Of a stretch of DNA of 64,000 nt, positions 7,459 through 15,857 are shown piece by piece (within the stretch, counting starts at the first letter, position 1; every line of letters begins with the position of its first letter). The stretch spans positions 1-64,000 of the forward strand of contig CANLRN010000012.1 of assembly GCA_947493495.1 (NCBI GenBank). Direction: 5' to 3'. The notes under the pieces were generated by a model that made no database searches, was not told the origin of the DNA, and saw nothing but the letters and a program-made list of their open reading frames with translations. This stretch comes from an uncultured Aquimarina sp. (GTDB lineage: Bacteria > Bacteroidota > Bacteroidia > Flavobacteriales > Flavobacteriaceae). The translations under genes and the position numbers were made by a program.

Positions 7459-8586
7459 TTACAAATCTAGTGGATTTTTAATTAACTTAAAATTATGTAC
7501 TGCAACTTGGGTATATATTTCTGTTGTTTTACTACTACTATGTCCCAATAAGGCCTGGATATACCTTAAATCTGTACCGTTCTCTAATAAATGAGTTGCA
7601 AACGAATGCCTAAGTATATGCGGTGTGACTCTTCTTTTGATATTTGCTTTTGTTGCAGCTCTGGAAACAATTGCACCTACACTTTTATCTGAGTATTTTC
7701 TACCATCGGGAGACTCGAAGAGATATTCTTTAGGCTTCCATTGACTATAGTATATTCTTAATTCTTTTAATACCGTTTCTGAGAGTAGTGAATACCGATC
7801 TCTATTATTTTTAGCGTTTCTAATGAAGATCAGCATTCGTTTACTATCGATATCTTCAATTTTTAAATTCAATACTTCACTTCTACGTAATCCAGCAGAA
7901 TACAATAACCCTATAATACAACGATGTTTGATATTGTTGGTACTTTCCATCATCATAATAATTTCTTCTTTTGATAATACTTTAGGAAGTTTCTGTTCTT
8001 TTCTAGGGCGTTCTATACTATAAAACCTGTTAGGCATACCCATCACTACTTCATAATAGAACTTAATACTATTAATGGCTTGGTTGATATAACTGTTAGA
8101 TTTGTTTTGGTGAATCAGATATTGTAAATAGCTTCTTATTTCTTGCTCAGACAGTGCTATAATATCCTTATCAGGATAATGATTAATAAATTTTTCAAAT
8201 TGTGATATATAGATTTTACAGGTATTTAAGGCATATCGTTTCAGTTCTAATTTTGCCAGATATACTTCTGGAACATATCGATACGAACTCTTGTTAATTC
8301 TGTTACGGTACCAATTAATATCTACAGGTTGATTCTCACGTATGTTTTTTTCTTTAAAAAAAGAGTTTCCATTTACCCAGGCTACTCCTCTAAATTTTTC
8401 AAAAATCTGATTTAGATTTTCTTTGTTGTTTACAACATATACCATTGAATATTCCTTGCTCCACCGAGGTTTATGAAGTTCCTTGATCAACGCCTGAATT
8501 ACTTTATCAGGATGAAATTGTATTCCGATCATTTTTTGATGATGAATCAACAGATGCTTTAAAGTGATATGCTTTGTAAAATTCAT
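7459..8586 (-). CDS. XerC/D-like tyrosine recombinase, proposed cassette integrase
   Basis: 375 residues. The catalytic set is visible: Arg234 (SAGLRRSEV), Lys259 (RNAKNN), His323 and Arg326 (TPHILRHSF), His349 (LLGHSS) and Tyr358 (EIYTQV). A core-binding SAM-like domain covers about residues 105-190, preceded by a roughly 100-residue N-terminal extension. Between Lys259 and His323 the spacing is Xer-like, and the insertion that marks IntI integrases is not seen. The C-terminus (KNPLDL) does resemble the IntI ending. It is transcribed towards the cassettes, unlike most integrons where intI is divergent. It probably excises and inserts the cassettes at the att-like sites; phage or transposon integration is the alternative, but no such genes are present. 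Confidence 0.9.
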   Translation of the reverse strand: MNFTKHITLKHLLIHHQKMIGIQFHPDKVIQALIKELHKPRWSKEYSMVYVVNNKENLNQIFEKFRGVAWVNGNSFFKEKNIRENQPVDINWYRNRINKSSYRYVPEVYLAKLELKRYALNTCKIYISQFEKFINHYPDKDIIALSEQEIRSYLQYLIHQNKSNSYINQAINSIKFYYEVVMGMPNRFYSIERPRKEQKLPKVLSKEEIIMMMESTNNIKHRCIIGLLYSAGLRRSEVLNLKIEDIDSKRMLIFIRNAKNNRDRYSLLSETVLKELRIYYSQWKPKEYLFESPDGRKYSDKSVGAIVSRAATKANIKRRVTPHILRHSFATHLLENGTDLRYIQALLGHSSSKTTEIYTQVAVHNFKLIKNPLDL

Positions 8587-8628
8587 AAGGTAAAAATGCA
8601 GTATTTATAAAACATAACAGTATATTAA

Positions 8629-8643
8629 TCGAATACTATTCGA
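8629..8643. promoter_or_regulatory. Palindrome in the divergent integrase / zinc-ribbon promoter region
   Basis: TCGAATACTATTCGA: perfect 7-bp arms around one base, in the 79-bp gap between the divergently transcribed integrase and the zinc-ribbon gene at 8666. Position and symmetry suit an operator acting on both promoters. The binding protein is unknown. Confidence 0.4.
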
Positions 8644-8665
8644 ATAATATGCTATTAAATAAGAA

Positions 8666-9037
8666 ATGAAAAATACATGTCTATATTGCCAAACAGAAAT
8701 TATAGGAAGATCTGATAAGAAATATTGCTCCATACATTGTAAATCTGCACATCAATATCAAAAACGTAAATCCGAAGATGCTTTATACTATACCATTGAT
8801 AAAAAATTGAAAACAAATCGGAAGCTCTTAAAAGCCTATAACAAATCAGGAATGGCTACCATTCGTAAAGAAAAACTAGTATCCGAAGGGTTTGATCCTA
8901 CTTATTTTACCCATTATTGGAAAAATAAAAAAGGACAAGTATATCTTTTCTGTTACGAATATGGTTTTTTGTATCTAAAAAAAAACAATAAAGAAAAATA
9001 CTTGTTAATAAAATGGCAGGAGTATATGAATAGATAG
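8666..9037 (+). CDS. Small zinc-ribbon protein next to the integrase (DUF2116-like N-terminus)
   Basis: 123 residues. The N-terminus has CLYCQTEIIGRSDKKYCSIHC, a CxxC...CxxxC zinc ribbon of the type in DUF2116-like proteins. The rest is basic and aromatic, with a hydrophobic C-terminal stretch (YLFCYEYGFLYL). It is divergent from the integrase, with a palindrome between them. A paralog with the same layout lies at 13057-13407: both share IIGR-DKK-C, a basic middle, and the pattern GF-F-F-K-G-Y-F-YGYL. The basic character suggests nucleic-acid binding. Whether it acts with the integrase is unknown. Confidence 0.8.
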   Translation: MKNTCLYCQTEIIGRSDKKYCSIHCKSAHQYQKRKSEDALYYTIDKKLKTNRKLLKAYNKSGMATIRKEKLVSEGFDPTYFTHYWKNKKGQVYLFCYEYGFLYLKKNNKEKYLLIKWQEYMNR

Positions 9038-9079
9038 GTATTTTTTGTTTACAACTATTTTTTTCAAAATATTGCCTGA

Positions 9080-9883
9080 CTATGATGAGGTATATAAATC
9101 ATTTTTAAAAACGTAGTCAGTAGTAGTAACTATTATTTTTCCTTGAGAAGGTGTTGTATTCTCATAGTCTGGGGTAGATAATCCCATCTGCTCACAGATT
9201 TTAGTATAGTAGTGGGCTTTTTCTGGGTGATCAGGATAAGCAACATTGATACTAATTCCCCAATTATCAGTTTCTATTATTTTTTCAATAATACCTACAC
9301 AATCTTGTCGATGAATCAGATTGACAGGAGCTTTTGGATTTTTGATATTTTTTCGTTTAGAAAGCATCATAGCTGGGTGTCTTCTAGCATCAAATAACCC
9401 AGCAAAACGTATAATTGTAGTATCTATATCCAGATTCTCTAACAATAGTTTTTCTACTTTTATCAGTTGTTCTCCAGACTTAGAAGTAGCATTGGGTAAT
9501 GTTTTATCGGTAATGACAGGAAATCCTATTTGATCGGCAAAAACAGAGGTAGAACTTATGAAGAGCAACTGTTCTACAGAAGATTGTTTTATATACGGAA
9601 GCAGGGTTTTGATCTTTAGTACAAAATTGCTGTCGGGATTTCTTCTAAGACCAGGCGGGATATTAATAAGAAGTAGTTTACTATCACGAAGAAAAGAAGT
9701 TACATCTCCTTCTACACCCTCTTCAGTTAGTTTAATAACAAAAGGATTGATACCCTCTTCATTAAGAAGCGCTAATTTACTTGCGGATGTAGTAGATCCA
9801 TGGATAGTATATCCATCAGTTATTAATTTTTTAGAAAGGGGAAATCCTAACCATCCTGTTCCTAAGATACTTATCTGTTTCAT
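9080..9883 (-). CDS. NAD(P)-dependent SDR-type epimerase/dehydratase-like protein
   Basis: 267 residues with the N-terminal Rossmann motif ISILGTGWLGFPLSKKL (GxGWLGxPL), typical of the YeeZ-like atypical extended SDR proteins. Later landmarks are LLFISSTSVF (serine region), IIRFAGLFD and NLIHRQDC. The usual YxxxK is not evident, a known trait of this atypical group, so the reaction is unclear. It is cytosolic. The gene is convergent with the zinc-ribbon gene and starts 11 bp downstream of the M28 peptidase stop, probably cotranscribed with it. Confidence 0.8.
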   Translation of the reverse strand: MKQISILGTGWLGFPLSKKLITDGYTIHGSTTSASKLALLNEEGINPFVIKLTEEGVEGDVTSFLRDSKLLLINIPPGLRRNPDSNFVLKIKTLLPYIKQSSVEQLLFISSTSVFADQIGFPVITDKTLPNATSKSGEQLIKVEKLLLENLDIDTTIIRFAGLFDARRHPAMMLSKRKNIKNPKAPVNLIHRQDCVGIIEKIIETDNWGISINVAYPDHPEKAHYYTKICEQMGLSTPDYENTTPSQGKIIVTTTDYVFKNDLYTSS

Positions 9884-9894
9884 TTACGATTCTT

Positions 9895-12285
9895 CTATTT
9901 TTTTACGGGACTATCTAATAGGGGTATTGTAGTGTTTGTAGTATCAATTACTTTCACTTTATATGTTTTAATATCAAAACTTTTTTTGACAATAACAGCA
10001 TCATTAAGGATAAAAGGTTTAGGGGTCATATTTTTTTCTCTAGCCGGAATAGAAAACAACTCGTTTTGTAATAAATCAAATGAGGATTCGTAGTATATAA
10101 AACTGGGTAGCGAATCCTTATGAAACTGTATAGTCAATTCTAGCGGCTCGTTATTTGTTACATAATACGTTAGCAGATTTTTTTGCCGACGTTTGGTAAA
10201 ATGATTGTAAATAGTGTCATTCGTATGTTTATAGTCTATTGCTGTAGTGCCACTTATAGATATAGATTCGAAATTAAACAAGGTTTTAGTAAATAAATCT
10301 ATTCTATGAATATCGCGCTGTGGGGCAATACATAGATCTAGATATCTAGATGCTCTGATAATAGTATCATTGCTAATATCAATTTTTGGAGTACGGATAT
10401 TTTTTAATGGAGCCCGATTGATATGAGTAAAATTTTTAGCATATTTATTTTTTAAAAGATCTTTATTATCACTTTCTACTGTATTAGTATCGGGATTAAT
10501 ATAGTTTTTTGTCCAAGAATCTAGTATACGATCATAGGAAGCCCATAATGCCTTATTCTGATCCATGTTTAAGATGTATACAAGGCTATTTGGTTTTTGC
10601 CGTTGTTCATTAAAATCAGAGGTAAAATGTGCAGAAATTAAAAACATAATTGCTAGTCCTATAAAAATAATACCCATTGTTTTTTTTCGGGTATAAAAAC
10701 CAAAAACTGAAATTAACAAACCAAATAATAAAGAAGTAAGTATAGCCGCTACAAAGAGTATTTTGAGACCTAATGCTACAGGAAAACTAGCTATAAATGG
10801 CGATAATATATAAATAGCTGGGAATACAAGCAGTACTAGTAAGAAAACATTGGGTCTTTTTTGTCTTATGATAACAAATAAAGAAATAAGACCAAAGTAA
10901 ACCAATAGTATAAAATAGCTAGCGCCTTTTAGATAACAAGCTGTAAGAGTGCTAATGATGAGCCATAGGAGTATGGATGCGGTTACTAAACTGGCCTGGT
11001 TATCAGCTTTATGAATTTTAGCAAATATTCTAAAACTAATTCCGATAGTTAGTAGTACAAAAGCTAGGATATACGTATGTCCATTGTACGTAAAACCATG
11101 TTGTATTTCGGTATAGCTTGGATATATGATTTTAAGCAGCTCCCATCCGCCAAATGTGATTGCTACAGTAATAATTAAAGTTGCTAATAGAGCAGCCAAC
11201 CCTTTGAGAACTTCTATAAAATCAATCCTACGTTTTGCTTTGCCATAAATTAATACTAATATAAATAGAGCAATAGCGATAAATACTAAGATAAAAATCC
11301 AACGGAATGGGTAGGTAACCATTGTAGAAAAAGGAGCATTAAAATAAATATAGTCCTTATCAGACTTAAGATTACTTAGATCTATATCAGCAAAATAGGA
11401 GAGTAGGGGCATTAAATAGCTTCCTTGATGCTGCAATGTAGTGAGATCCAAATTCTGCCAGATGTCATTAGCTGTATGATAATCAAAATGGTCATCTATA
11501 AAAGCAAAATTAAAACCCTCAATATCCCCTTGTTCTCTAAATACGGTTAAGTCCGTATCATTAGGTAACATTTTATAAATACTATAGGCTAATGAATTGG
11601 TTACAGGATATTGTACATTGGCTTTGGAAAAATGCTGTATCATTTTTTGATTTTTACCATTGGTTTCGACCAGCATAAAAGAGTTACCGCCACTTCCTCT
11701 GGCTTCAAAATTGAGTACTAATCCCACTTCTTTAGCCCAAGGATGATTTTTTACAAAATAATCAGCTCCGTTTAGTCCTATTTCTTCTCCATCCGTGATG
11801 CAAATGATAATATCATTTTTAGGTTGTTTATCCATCTGCAGGTATGCCCTGATGCTCTCTATAATGGTCGCTACACCACTGCCAGCATCACTAGCTCCAA
11901 AAGAAGAAGAGTGGGGAGCACTATCATAATGTGATGATACTAGCAATGCTTTTCCGTTTTCTCGTCCCTCGATTTTTGCTATAATGTTTTGTACTTTAGC
12001 ACACTGGCCTTTTTTAGAAATAGAAAACCCTTCTTGGATTTCTGGGGATAGGCCTATTTTTTTTAATTCTTGGAAAATATAATCACGCACATCATTGTGA
12101 GTTGTGCTGCCTAAGTAATGTTGGGTTTTAGAAATTTGTTTTACATGGTCTAGTGCTCTTAATGTAGAGAATTCTTTTGATGGTGTATTGAAATCAGAAA
12201 TTTTTCGTGGCATACTGCTGTAAAATGTATACCAGATACAGCCAATAATCAATATAATAGAAAGTATCGAGGGGAATTTTTTCAT
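9895..12285 (-). CDS. Membrane-anchored M28 family zinc aminopeptidase
   Basis: 796 residues. An N-terminal signal anchor (ILSIILIIGCIWYTFY) is followed by an M28 catalytic domain. Likely metal ligands and catalytic residues are His119 (SSHYDS), Asp133 (ASDAGSG), Glu167/168 (TDGEEIG), Glu194 (NFEARG) and the later DDHFDYHTANDIW. Next come about eight membrane helices (residues 320-565) and a soluble C-terminal domain. This order is that of the ERMP1-like bacterial M28 proteins. The catalytic domain should lie in the periplasm and release N-terminal amino acids from peptides. It is upstream of, and close to, the SDR gene. Confidence 0.9.
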   Translation of the reverse strand: MKKFPSILSIILIIGCIWYTFYSSMPRKISDFNTPSKEFSTLRALDHVKQISKTQHYLGSTTHNDVRDYIFQELKKIGLSPEIQEGFSISKKGQCAKVQNIIAKIEGRENGKALLVSSHYDSAPHSSSFGASDAGSGVATIIESIRAYLQMDKQPKNDIIICITDGEEIGLNGADYFVKNHPWAKEVGLVLNFEARGSGGNSFMLVETNGKNQKMIQHFSKANVQYPVTNSLAYSIYKMLPNDTDLTVFREQGDIEGFNFAFIDDHFDYHTANDIWQNLDLTTLQHQGSYLMPLLSYFADIDLSNLKSDKDYIYFNAPFSTMVTYPFRWIFILVFIAIALFILVLIYGKAKRRIDFIEVLKGLAALLATLIITVAITFGGWELLKIIYPSYTEIQHGFTYNGHTYILAFVLLTIGISFRIFAKIHKADNQASLVTASILLWLIISTLTACYLKGASYFILLVYFGLISLFVIIRQKRPNVFLLVLLVFPAIYILSPFIASFPVALGLKILFVAAILTSLLFGLLISVFGFYTRKKTMGIIFIGLAIMFLISAHFTSDFNEQRQKPNSLVYILNMDQNKALWASYDRILDSWTKNYINPDTNTVESDNKDLLKNKYAKNFTHINRAPLKNIRTPKIDISNDTIIRASRYLDLCIAPQRDIHRIDLFTKTLFNFESISISGTTAIDYKHTNDTIYNHFTKRRQKNLLTYYVTNNEPLELTIQFHKDSLPSFIYYESSFDLLQNELFSIPAREKNMTPKPFILNDAVIVKKSFDIKTYKVKVIDTTNTTIPLLDSPVKK

Positions 12286-12403
12286 ATACTTTAATGATTT
12301 CTATAAAGGTAGTAAATAACATAGTATCCTTACAAAAATAGTCATGTGATTGAATAAGTGGTTTTAAATGACTATATTTAAGATTCACTAAATCGCTATT
12401 ATT

Positions 12404-12874
12404 ATGGGAATAATCAGTTTTCAGGGTTCAAGGCCCAAGGTAAAAAAGCAAGATAATACTCTGATCAAAGTATCGGATTATATGACTAGAGAATTGATTA
12501 CATTCTCACCAGAACAACCAGTTATGGAAGTTATGGAATTGTTAGTAAAACATAAAATTTCTGGTGGCCCAGTAGTGAACCAAAATAATGAACTACTAGG
12601 TATTATTTCTGAAGGAGATTGTATCAAACAATTGAATGAAAGTCGATATTATAATATGCCCATAGACGATGCTAATGTGGAACGATTTATGGCTAAAGAT
12701 GTAGAGACGATTGATGGCAATCTTAGTATTTTTGATGCTGCTAATAAGTTTTTAGAAACTAAAAGAAGACGCTTTCCAATTCTAGAGAATGGGAGGCTGG
12801 TTGGACAAATTAGTCAGAAAGATGTCATGAAAGCCGCCTTAAAGATGAAAGGGGACCATTGGAGAGATGTTTAA
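12404..12874 (+). CDS. CBS-domain pair protein
   Basis: 156 residues forming a single Bateman module. The first CBS domain spans about residues 22-80 (VSDYMTRELITFSPEQPVMEV, GGPVVNQNNELLGIISEGDC). The second spans residues 95-150 (FMAKDVETIDGNLSIFDAANKF, RRRFPILENGRLVGQISQKDVM). Such stand-alone pairs bind adenine nucleotides and act as energy sensors, but the ligand here cannot be read from sequence. It is divergent from the M28 peptidase with 118 bp between. No downstream partner lies on the same strand. Confidence 0.9.
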   Translation: MGIISFQGSRPKVKKQDNTLIKVSDYMTRELITFSPEQPVMEVMELLVKHKISGGPVVNQNNELLGIISEGDCIKQLNESRYYNMPIDDANVERFMAKDVETIDGNLSIFDAANKFLETKRRRFPILENGRLVGQISQKDVMKAALKMKGDHWRDV

Positions 12875-13056
12875 GTAGTGAAACTCTGAATTTGGAAAGT
12901 TGCCCAGCAATGCCTTCAAATCAGATAGTTGAACTAATCCTGTTTTTTCAGCGGGATTTCAGGTCTAATACGTCTAAGCTTGCCCCGAGGTAGTTTACTC
13001 GTATTTACAGTAGAAAATATCCCTGAATAAGCTAGGTTGATTCTACCTAGGTTAGT

Positions 13057-13407
13057 TTATTTACTCCTTTTTACTAGTGCGTAATACTCGTTTTCGAGTG
13101 GTAGATACCCTTGGTCATAGATAAAATAATATATAGTCCCTGCTTTAGTTGTGTAAATACTAGTAAAAAAGTTGAAATCAAACCCTCTGGCGATAAGTTT
13201 AGATCTCGTAGTTTTAGTTTTTTCATTGGGGTTTAATTCTTCTAATATTCGATAATTTTTTCGCAAGCGATTATTGATATTCCGCACTAAGTTTTTACTA
13301 TCCTTATTTAGTTTATTATTAAAAGCATTTCGGCAATAATCACTACAGAATTTTTTATCAGCTCGGCCGATAATATTCTTACCACATTCCGGACAATTTT
13401 TTTGCAT
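13057..13407 (-). CDS. Small zinc-ribbon protein, paralog of the integrase neighbour
   Basis: 116 residues with CPECGKNIIGRADKKFCSDYC at the N-terminus, a four-cysteine zinc ribbon. A basic helix-rich middle (NINNRLRKNYRILEEL) follows, then GFDFNFFTSIYTTKAGTIYYFIYDQGYLPL, colinear with the 8666-9037 protein. It stands alone, with 180 bp on one side and a 676-bp gene-free stretch upstream. The paralog pair suggests a family that moves or duplicates locally. Function unknown. Confidence 0.8.
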   Translation of the reverse strand: MQKNCPECGKNIIGRADKKFCSDYCRNAFNNKLNKDSKNLVRNINNRLRKNYRILEELNPNEKTKTTRSKLIARGFDFNFFTSIYTTKAGTIYYFIYDQGYLPLENEYYALVKRSK

Positions 13408-13441
13408 AAAAAATCAATTGAGCAAGCAAGGTACAAATTAA

Positions 13442-13455
13442 TCGTTTGTAAACGA
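13442..13455. promoter_or_regulatory. Palindrome upstream of the second zinc-ribbon gene
   Basis: TCGTTTGTAAACGA: 6-bp arms separated by 2 bp, 35 bp upstream of the start at 13407. It could be an operator. The paralogous gene at 8666 also has a TCG-ended palindrome upstream, though the two sequences differ. Confidence 0.25.
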
Positions 13456-13642
13456 ATAAATACATATAGTATCTTGATTACAATTCTGCCTTGTAAAGAT
13501 GAGTACCTAACAGAACAATTGTTTTTTGAGGTATTATTTTACTAAGAGTATATATTTAAAGTATAGATAGCTACAGCAGGGTATACTATTTGATAATAGC
13601 GTTTTATCTTATAGTTTTTCTATACCTTGAAATTCTTCGCGT

Positions 13643-13673
13643 TTTTACGTTTTCTCAGGGAGAAAACGTAAAA
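13643..13673. repeat. Perfect 13-bp inverted repeat hairpin
   Basis: TTTTACGTTTTCT, loop CAGGG, AGAAAACGTAAAA. A strong stem with no gene ending next to it on either strand, so it is not an obvious terminator. It could be the end of a small RNA or the edge of an old mobile element. Confidence 0.5.
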
Positions 13674-13733
13674 TAAAATAGGAAATCATTTTGGTTTTTA
13701 GAGTATTCATAATAATCATTAATTTATAAAATT

Positions 13734-13897
13734 ATACGATTTACGGATGAGAATTTCGTAAAAATAATGGCAAGGATTTTTCGCTAGATTGATGAATCAA
13801 ATTAAAGAAATAGCCATAGCTATTGTTTCATTTTATGAAGAAAATATAGTAGAAAAAGAATGTCATTAGACGCGAAATTTTTATTCGTAAATCGTAT
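13734..13897 (+). mobile_element. MITE-like palindromic element, copy 1
   Basis: 164 bp bounded by 25-bp terminal inverted repeats. The left end is ATACGATTTACG and the right end is its complement, CGTAAATCGTAT, with 22 of 25 positions paired. The two halves are also roughly complementary inward, meeting at AATAGCCATAGCTATT, so the whole unit can fold into one long hairpin. A second, inverted copy is at 48402-48564. There is no coding capacity. A non-autonomous transposable repeat is the best reading; the mobilising enzyme is not in the window. Confidence 0.7.
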
Positions 13898-14011
13898 TAA
13901 ACATTTATATACCTTAAAACGGTTTACTAATAAAATATACTACTCCGTAATTAAAAAAAATCTTAATTTTCTTTTCCAGTAAATTCAAATGGCAAATGGT
14001 ATAACAAACTA

Positions 14012-14050
14012 AAAAAGGCTGCCTAGAATTTATAGACAGCCTTCTTTTTT
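14012..14050 (-). terminator. Rho-independent terminator of the GH5 gene
   Basis: Stem AAGGCTG(C)CTA with TAG(A)CAGCCTT, and T runs on both strands, 34 bp after the GH5 stop on the minus strand. Confidence 0.8.
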
Positions 14051-14083
14051 TACACAATATTACTTTAAAGGAAATTTTCTTTA

Positions 14084-15562
14084 TTACAGAATCAGAATTT
14101 TTTTGCTTAATGTCTCTACAGAGTTTGCTAAAGTAATTGTAGAAATATACATGCCTTTTGCCAGGTTAGAAACATCGTAAGTAAAACTATCACCAGTAAG
14201 CAATCGATCATGAATTGTATCAATTTTTCTTCCATTAATATCATGGATAACTATAGATTGTATAGTTCCTTGTTTAAAATCGAAGTGTAAAACTTGTGAG
14301 GCTGGATTCGGATATATATTAAAAGAACTCGTTTCAAGATCGGTTACTGATAATGTGGTGGATCCTGCAAAACAATTAGGAATTGGACTGGATAAAATGG
14401 GTTGTAAGTAGTCCATTTTCCATTGTACTACAGAGCTCCAATCATCAGCTAGTATACCACCTGTATCTCCAGAGTTTGGATTTAATGCCCAGAAGGTGTA
14501 ATGTAATTTCTTTTCTTTGATAAAATCTATAAATTTAGCAAACCAGATTTCATCTTTCCCCCCTTGTCCTCTGATTCCTAGTTCTCCTATGAGTAGTGGT
14601 GAAGTGCCTTCTGTATTCAAGAAATTAAACTGTTCCTCCCAGATTCCTGGCATATTTTCTGGAAAATCCGGTGCAGAAAACCAAGTCTGATCATATACTG
14701 TAGGGCCATATTCATGTGGGGAATACATTAATTTACTAGGATCATTAAGCCTGACAGGAAAGTCTCTAGCACCTTGTAAATTACCACCCCACCAGTAAGA
14801 AGTAGGAGTACCATCAGGTTTTCTATAGAATTCAATACCCTCTACTATAATCAATACATTAGGATTAGCTTTTAGGATTGCATTTCCGCATTTTTCTGCT
14901 GCTAATCTCCAGTCTGTAGCAGGATCGTTATTTCCCCATCTGGCACCCTGAGGATTATCGGCTCTTCCATTAGGTTCATTATTAATATCCATACCTATTA
15001 CAGCATCATAATTTTTATATCTTTCGGTAAGAAATACCCAGTCATCAATCCATTGTTGCTCAGAAACATTATCGGTATACCATAGCTTTTCTTCCAAATA
15101 AGCGTCAGGATTACGAGAGTGACAGTCTAGGATAATTTTCATGTCATTATCTTGGCACCATTGTACCACTTCATCTAATAGCTCAATTGGTTTGGTAAAA
15201 GTAGCCTCTTTTTCATTCATGGGGGATACACCAGAATAAGGATCTGTTCCATAAGAATTTATATTTATAGAAGCTCCGTCTCTGAGCATCAGATTATGCC
15301 ATGGAATTCTAAAACAGTTAAACCCTAAATCTTTAGCTTGCTGTAATACACTTTTGTGATCTCTAGACCATATTCCGTGGAAACTGCTTAATTGGGTCTC
15401 AAATCCGAACCAATTTACACCAGCAAGGATGACTTCGTTTCCATTAGTATCTAAAAGTTTGTTTCCATCTATGGATAACCAGTTTCCAGGACAGTTTTGC
15501 TGTGCAGATATTTGAAACGCAAACAATAATGCGATCAAAAAAGTTGAGTAGTGTGTTTTCAT
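14084..15562 (-). CDS. Secreted GH5 endo-beta-1,4-glucanase with T9SS sorting domain
   Basis: 492 residues: signal peptide (cut near ISAQQ), GH5 catalytic domain (about 25-395) and a C-terminal T9SS type A sorting domain (FNIYPNPASQVLHF to the end). Segments GVNWFGFET, HGIWSRDH, DWRLAAEKCGNAIL, SYWWGGNLQGA and FWALNPNSGDTGGIL closely follow the GH5 subfamily 1 endoglucanases such as Acidothermus E1. The acid/base is Glu196 (NNEPNG) and the nucleophile Glu327 (LIGELG). It should cleave cellulose or related beta-1,4-glucans outside the cell. It has its own terminator. No other polysaccharide genes adjoin it. Confidence 0.93.
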   Translation of the reverse strand: MKTHYSTFLIALLFAFQISAQQNCPGNWLSIDGNKLLDTNGNEVILAGVNWFGFETQLSSFHGIWSRDHKSVLQQAKDLGFNCFRIPWHNLMLRDGASININSYGTDPYSGVSPMNEKEATFTKPIELLDEVVQWCQDNDMKIILDCHSRNPDAYLEEKLWYTDNVSEQQWIDDWVFLTERYKNYDAVIGMDINNEPNGRADNPQGARWGNNDPATDWRLAAEKCGNAILKANPNVLIIVEGIEFYRKPDGTPTSYWWGGNLQGARDFPVRLNDPSKLMYSPHEYGPTVYDQTWFSAPDFPENMPGIWEEQFNFLNTEGTSPLLIGELGIRGQGGKDEIWFAKFIDFIKEKKLHYTFWALNPNSGDTGGILADDWSSVVQWKMDYLQPILSSPIPNCFAGSTTLSVTDLETSSFNIYPNPASQVLHFDFKQGTIQSIVIHDINGRKIDTIHDRLLTGDSFTYDVSNLAKGMYISTITLANSVETLSKKILIL

Positions 15563-15857
15563 TTTTATAAGTTAATATGGGTTAAATAAAAGTAATACGT
15601 TTAGTTATAACGATTTTTTTCAAAAGCATAGTATTCGCTCAATTTTTAGATTTTTGTAAGAGTTCTTTTTTTTGTAATAAATAGATGTTAAGCATTGATT
15701 ATTAGTAATTTATATAAATGCTAAACTTTTCATTACGGGTATACCTTAAGAAAGGGTTAAGAAAAATTATTAAAATAAATGAGTAGAAATGACTAGATCA
15801 TAACTGATCAGTGGTATAACAAGCTAAAGTTATTGATAATTTCTAGGCTTCTTTTTT

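Larger units (their letters stand above)
13408..14083. other. 676-bp gene-free stretch with several hairpins
   Basis: No credible ORF. From left to right it holds a small palindrome TCGTTTGTAAACGA (13442-13455), a perfect 13-bp hairpin (13643-13673), a 164-bp palindromic repeat element (13734-13897) and the terminator of the cellulase gene (14012-14050). The remaining sequence is AT-rich with nothing recognisable. Confidence 0.7.

Noticed and set aside
1-8586. Mobile class 1-3 type integron with resistance cassettes
   Set aside because: No classical intI, qacE or known resistance genes. The recombinase has no IntI insertion and the spacers are much longer than typical mobile attC sites.
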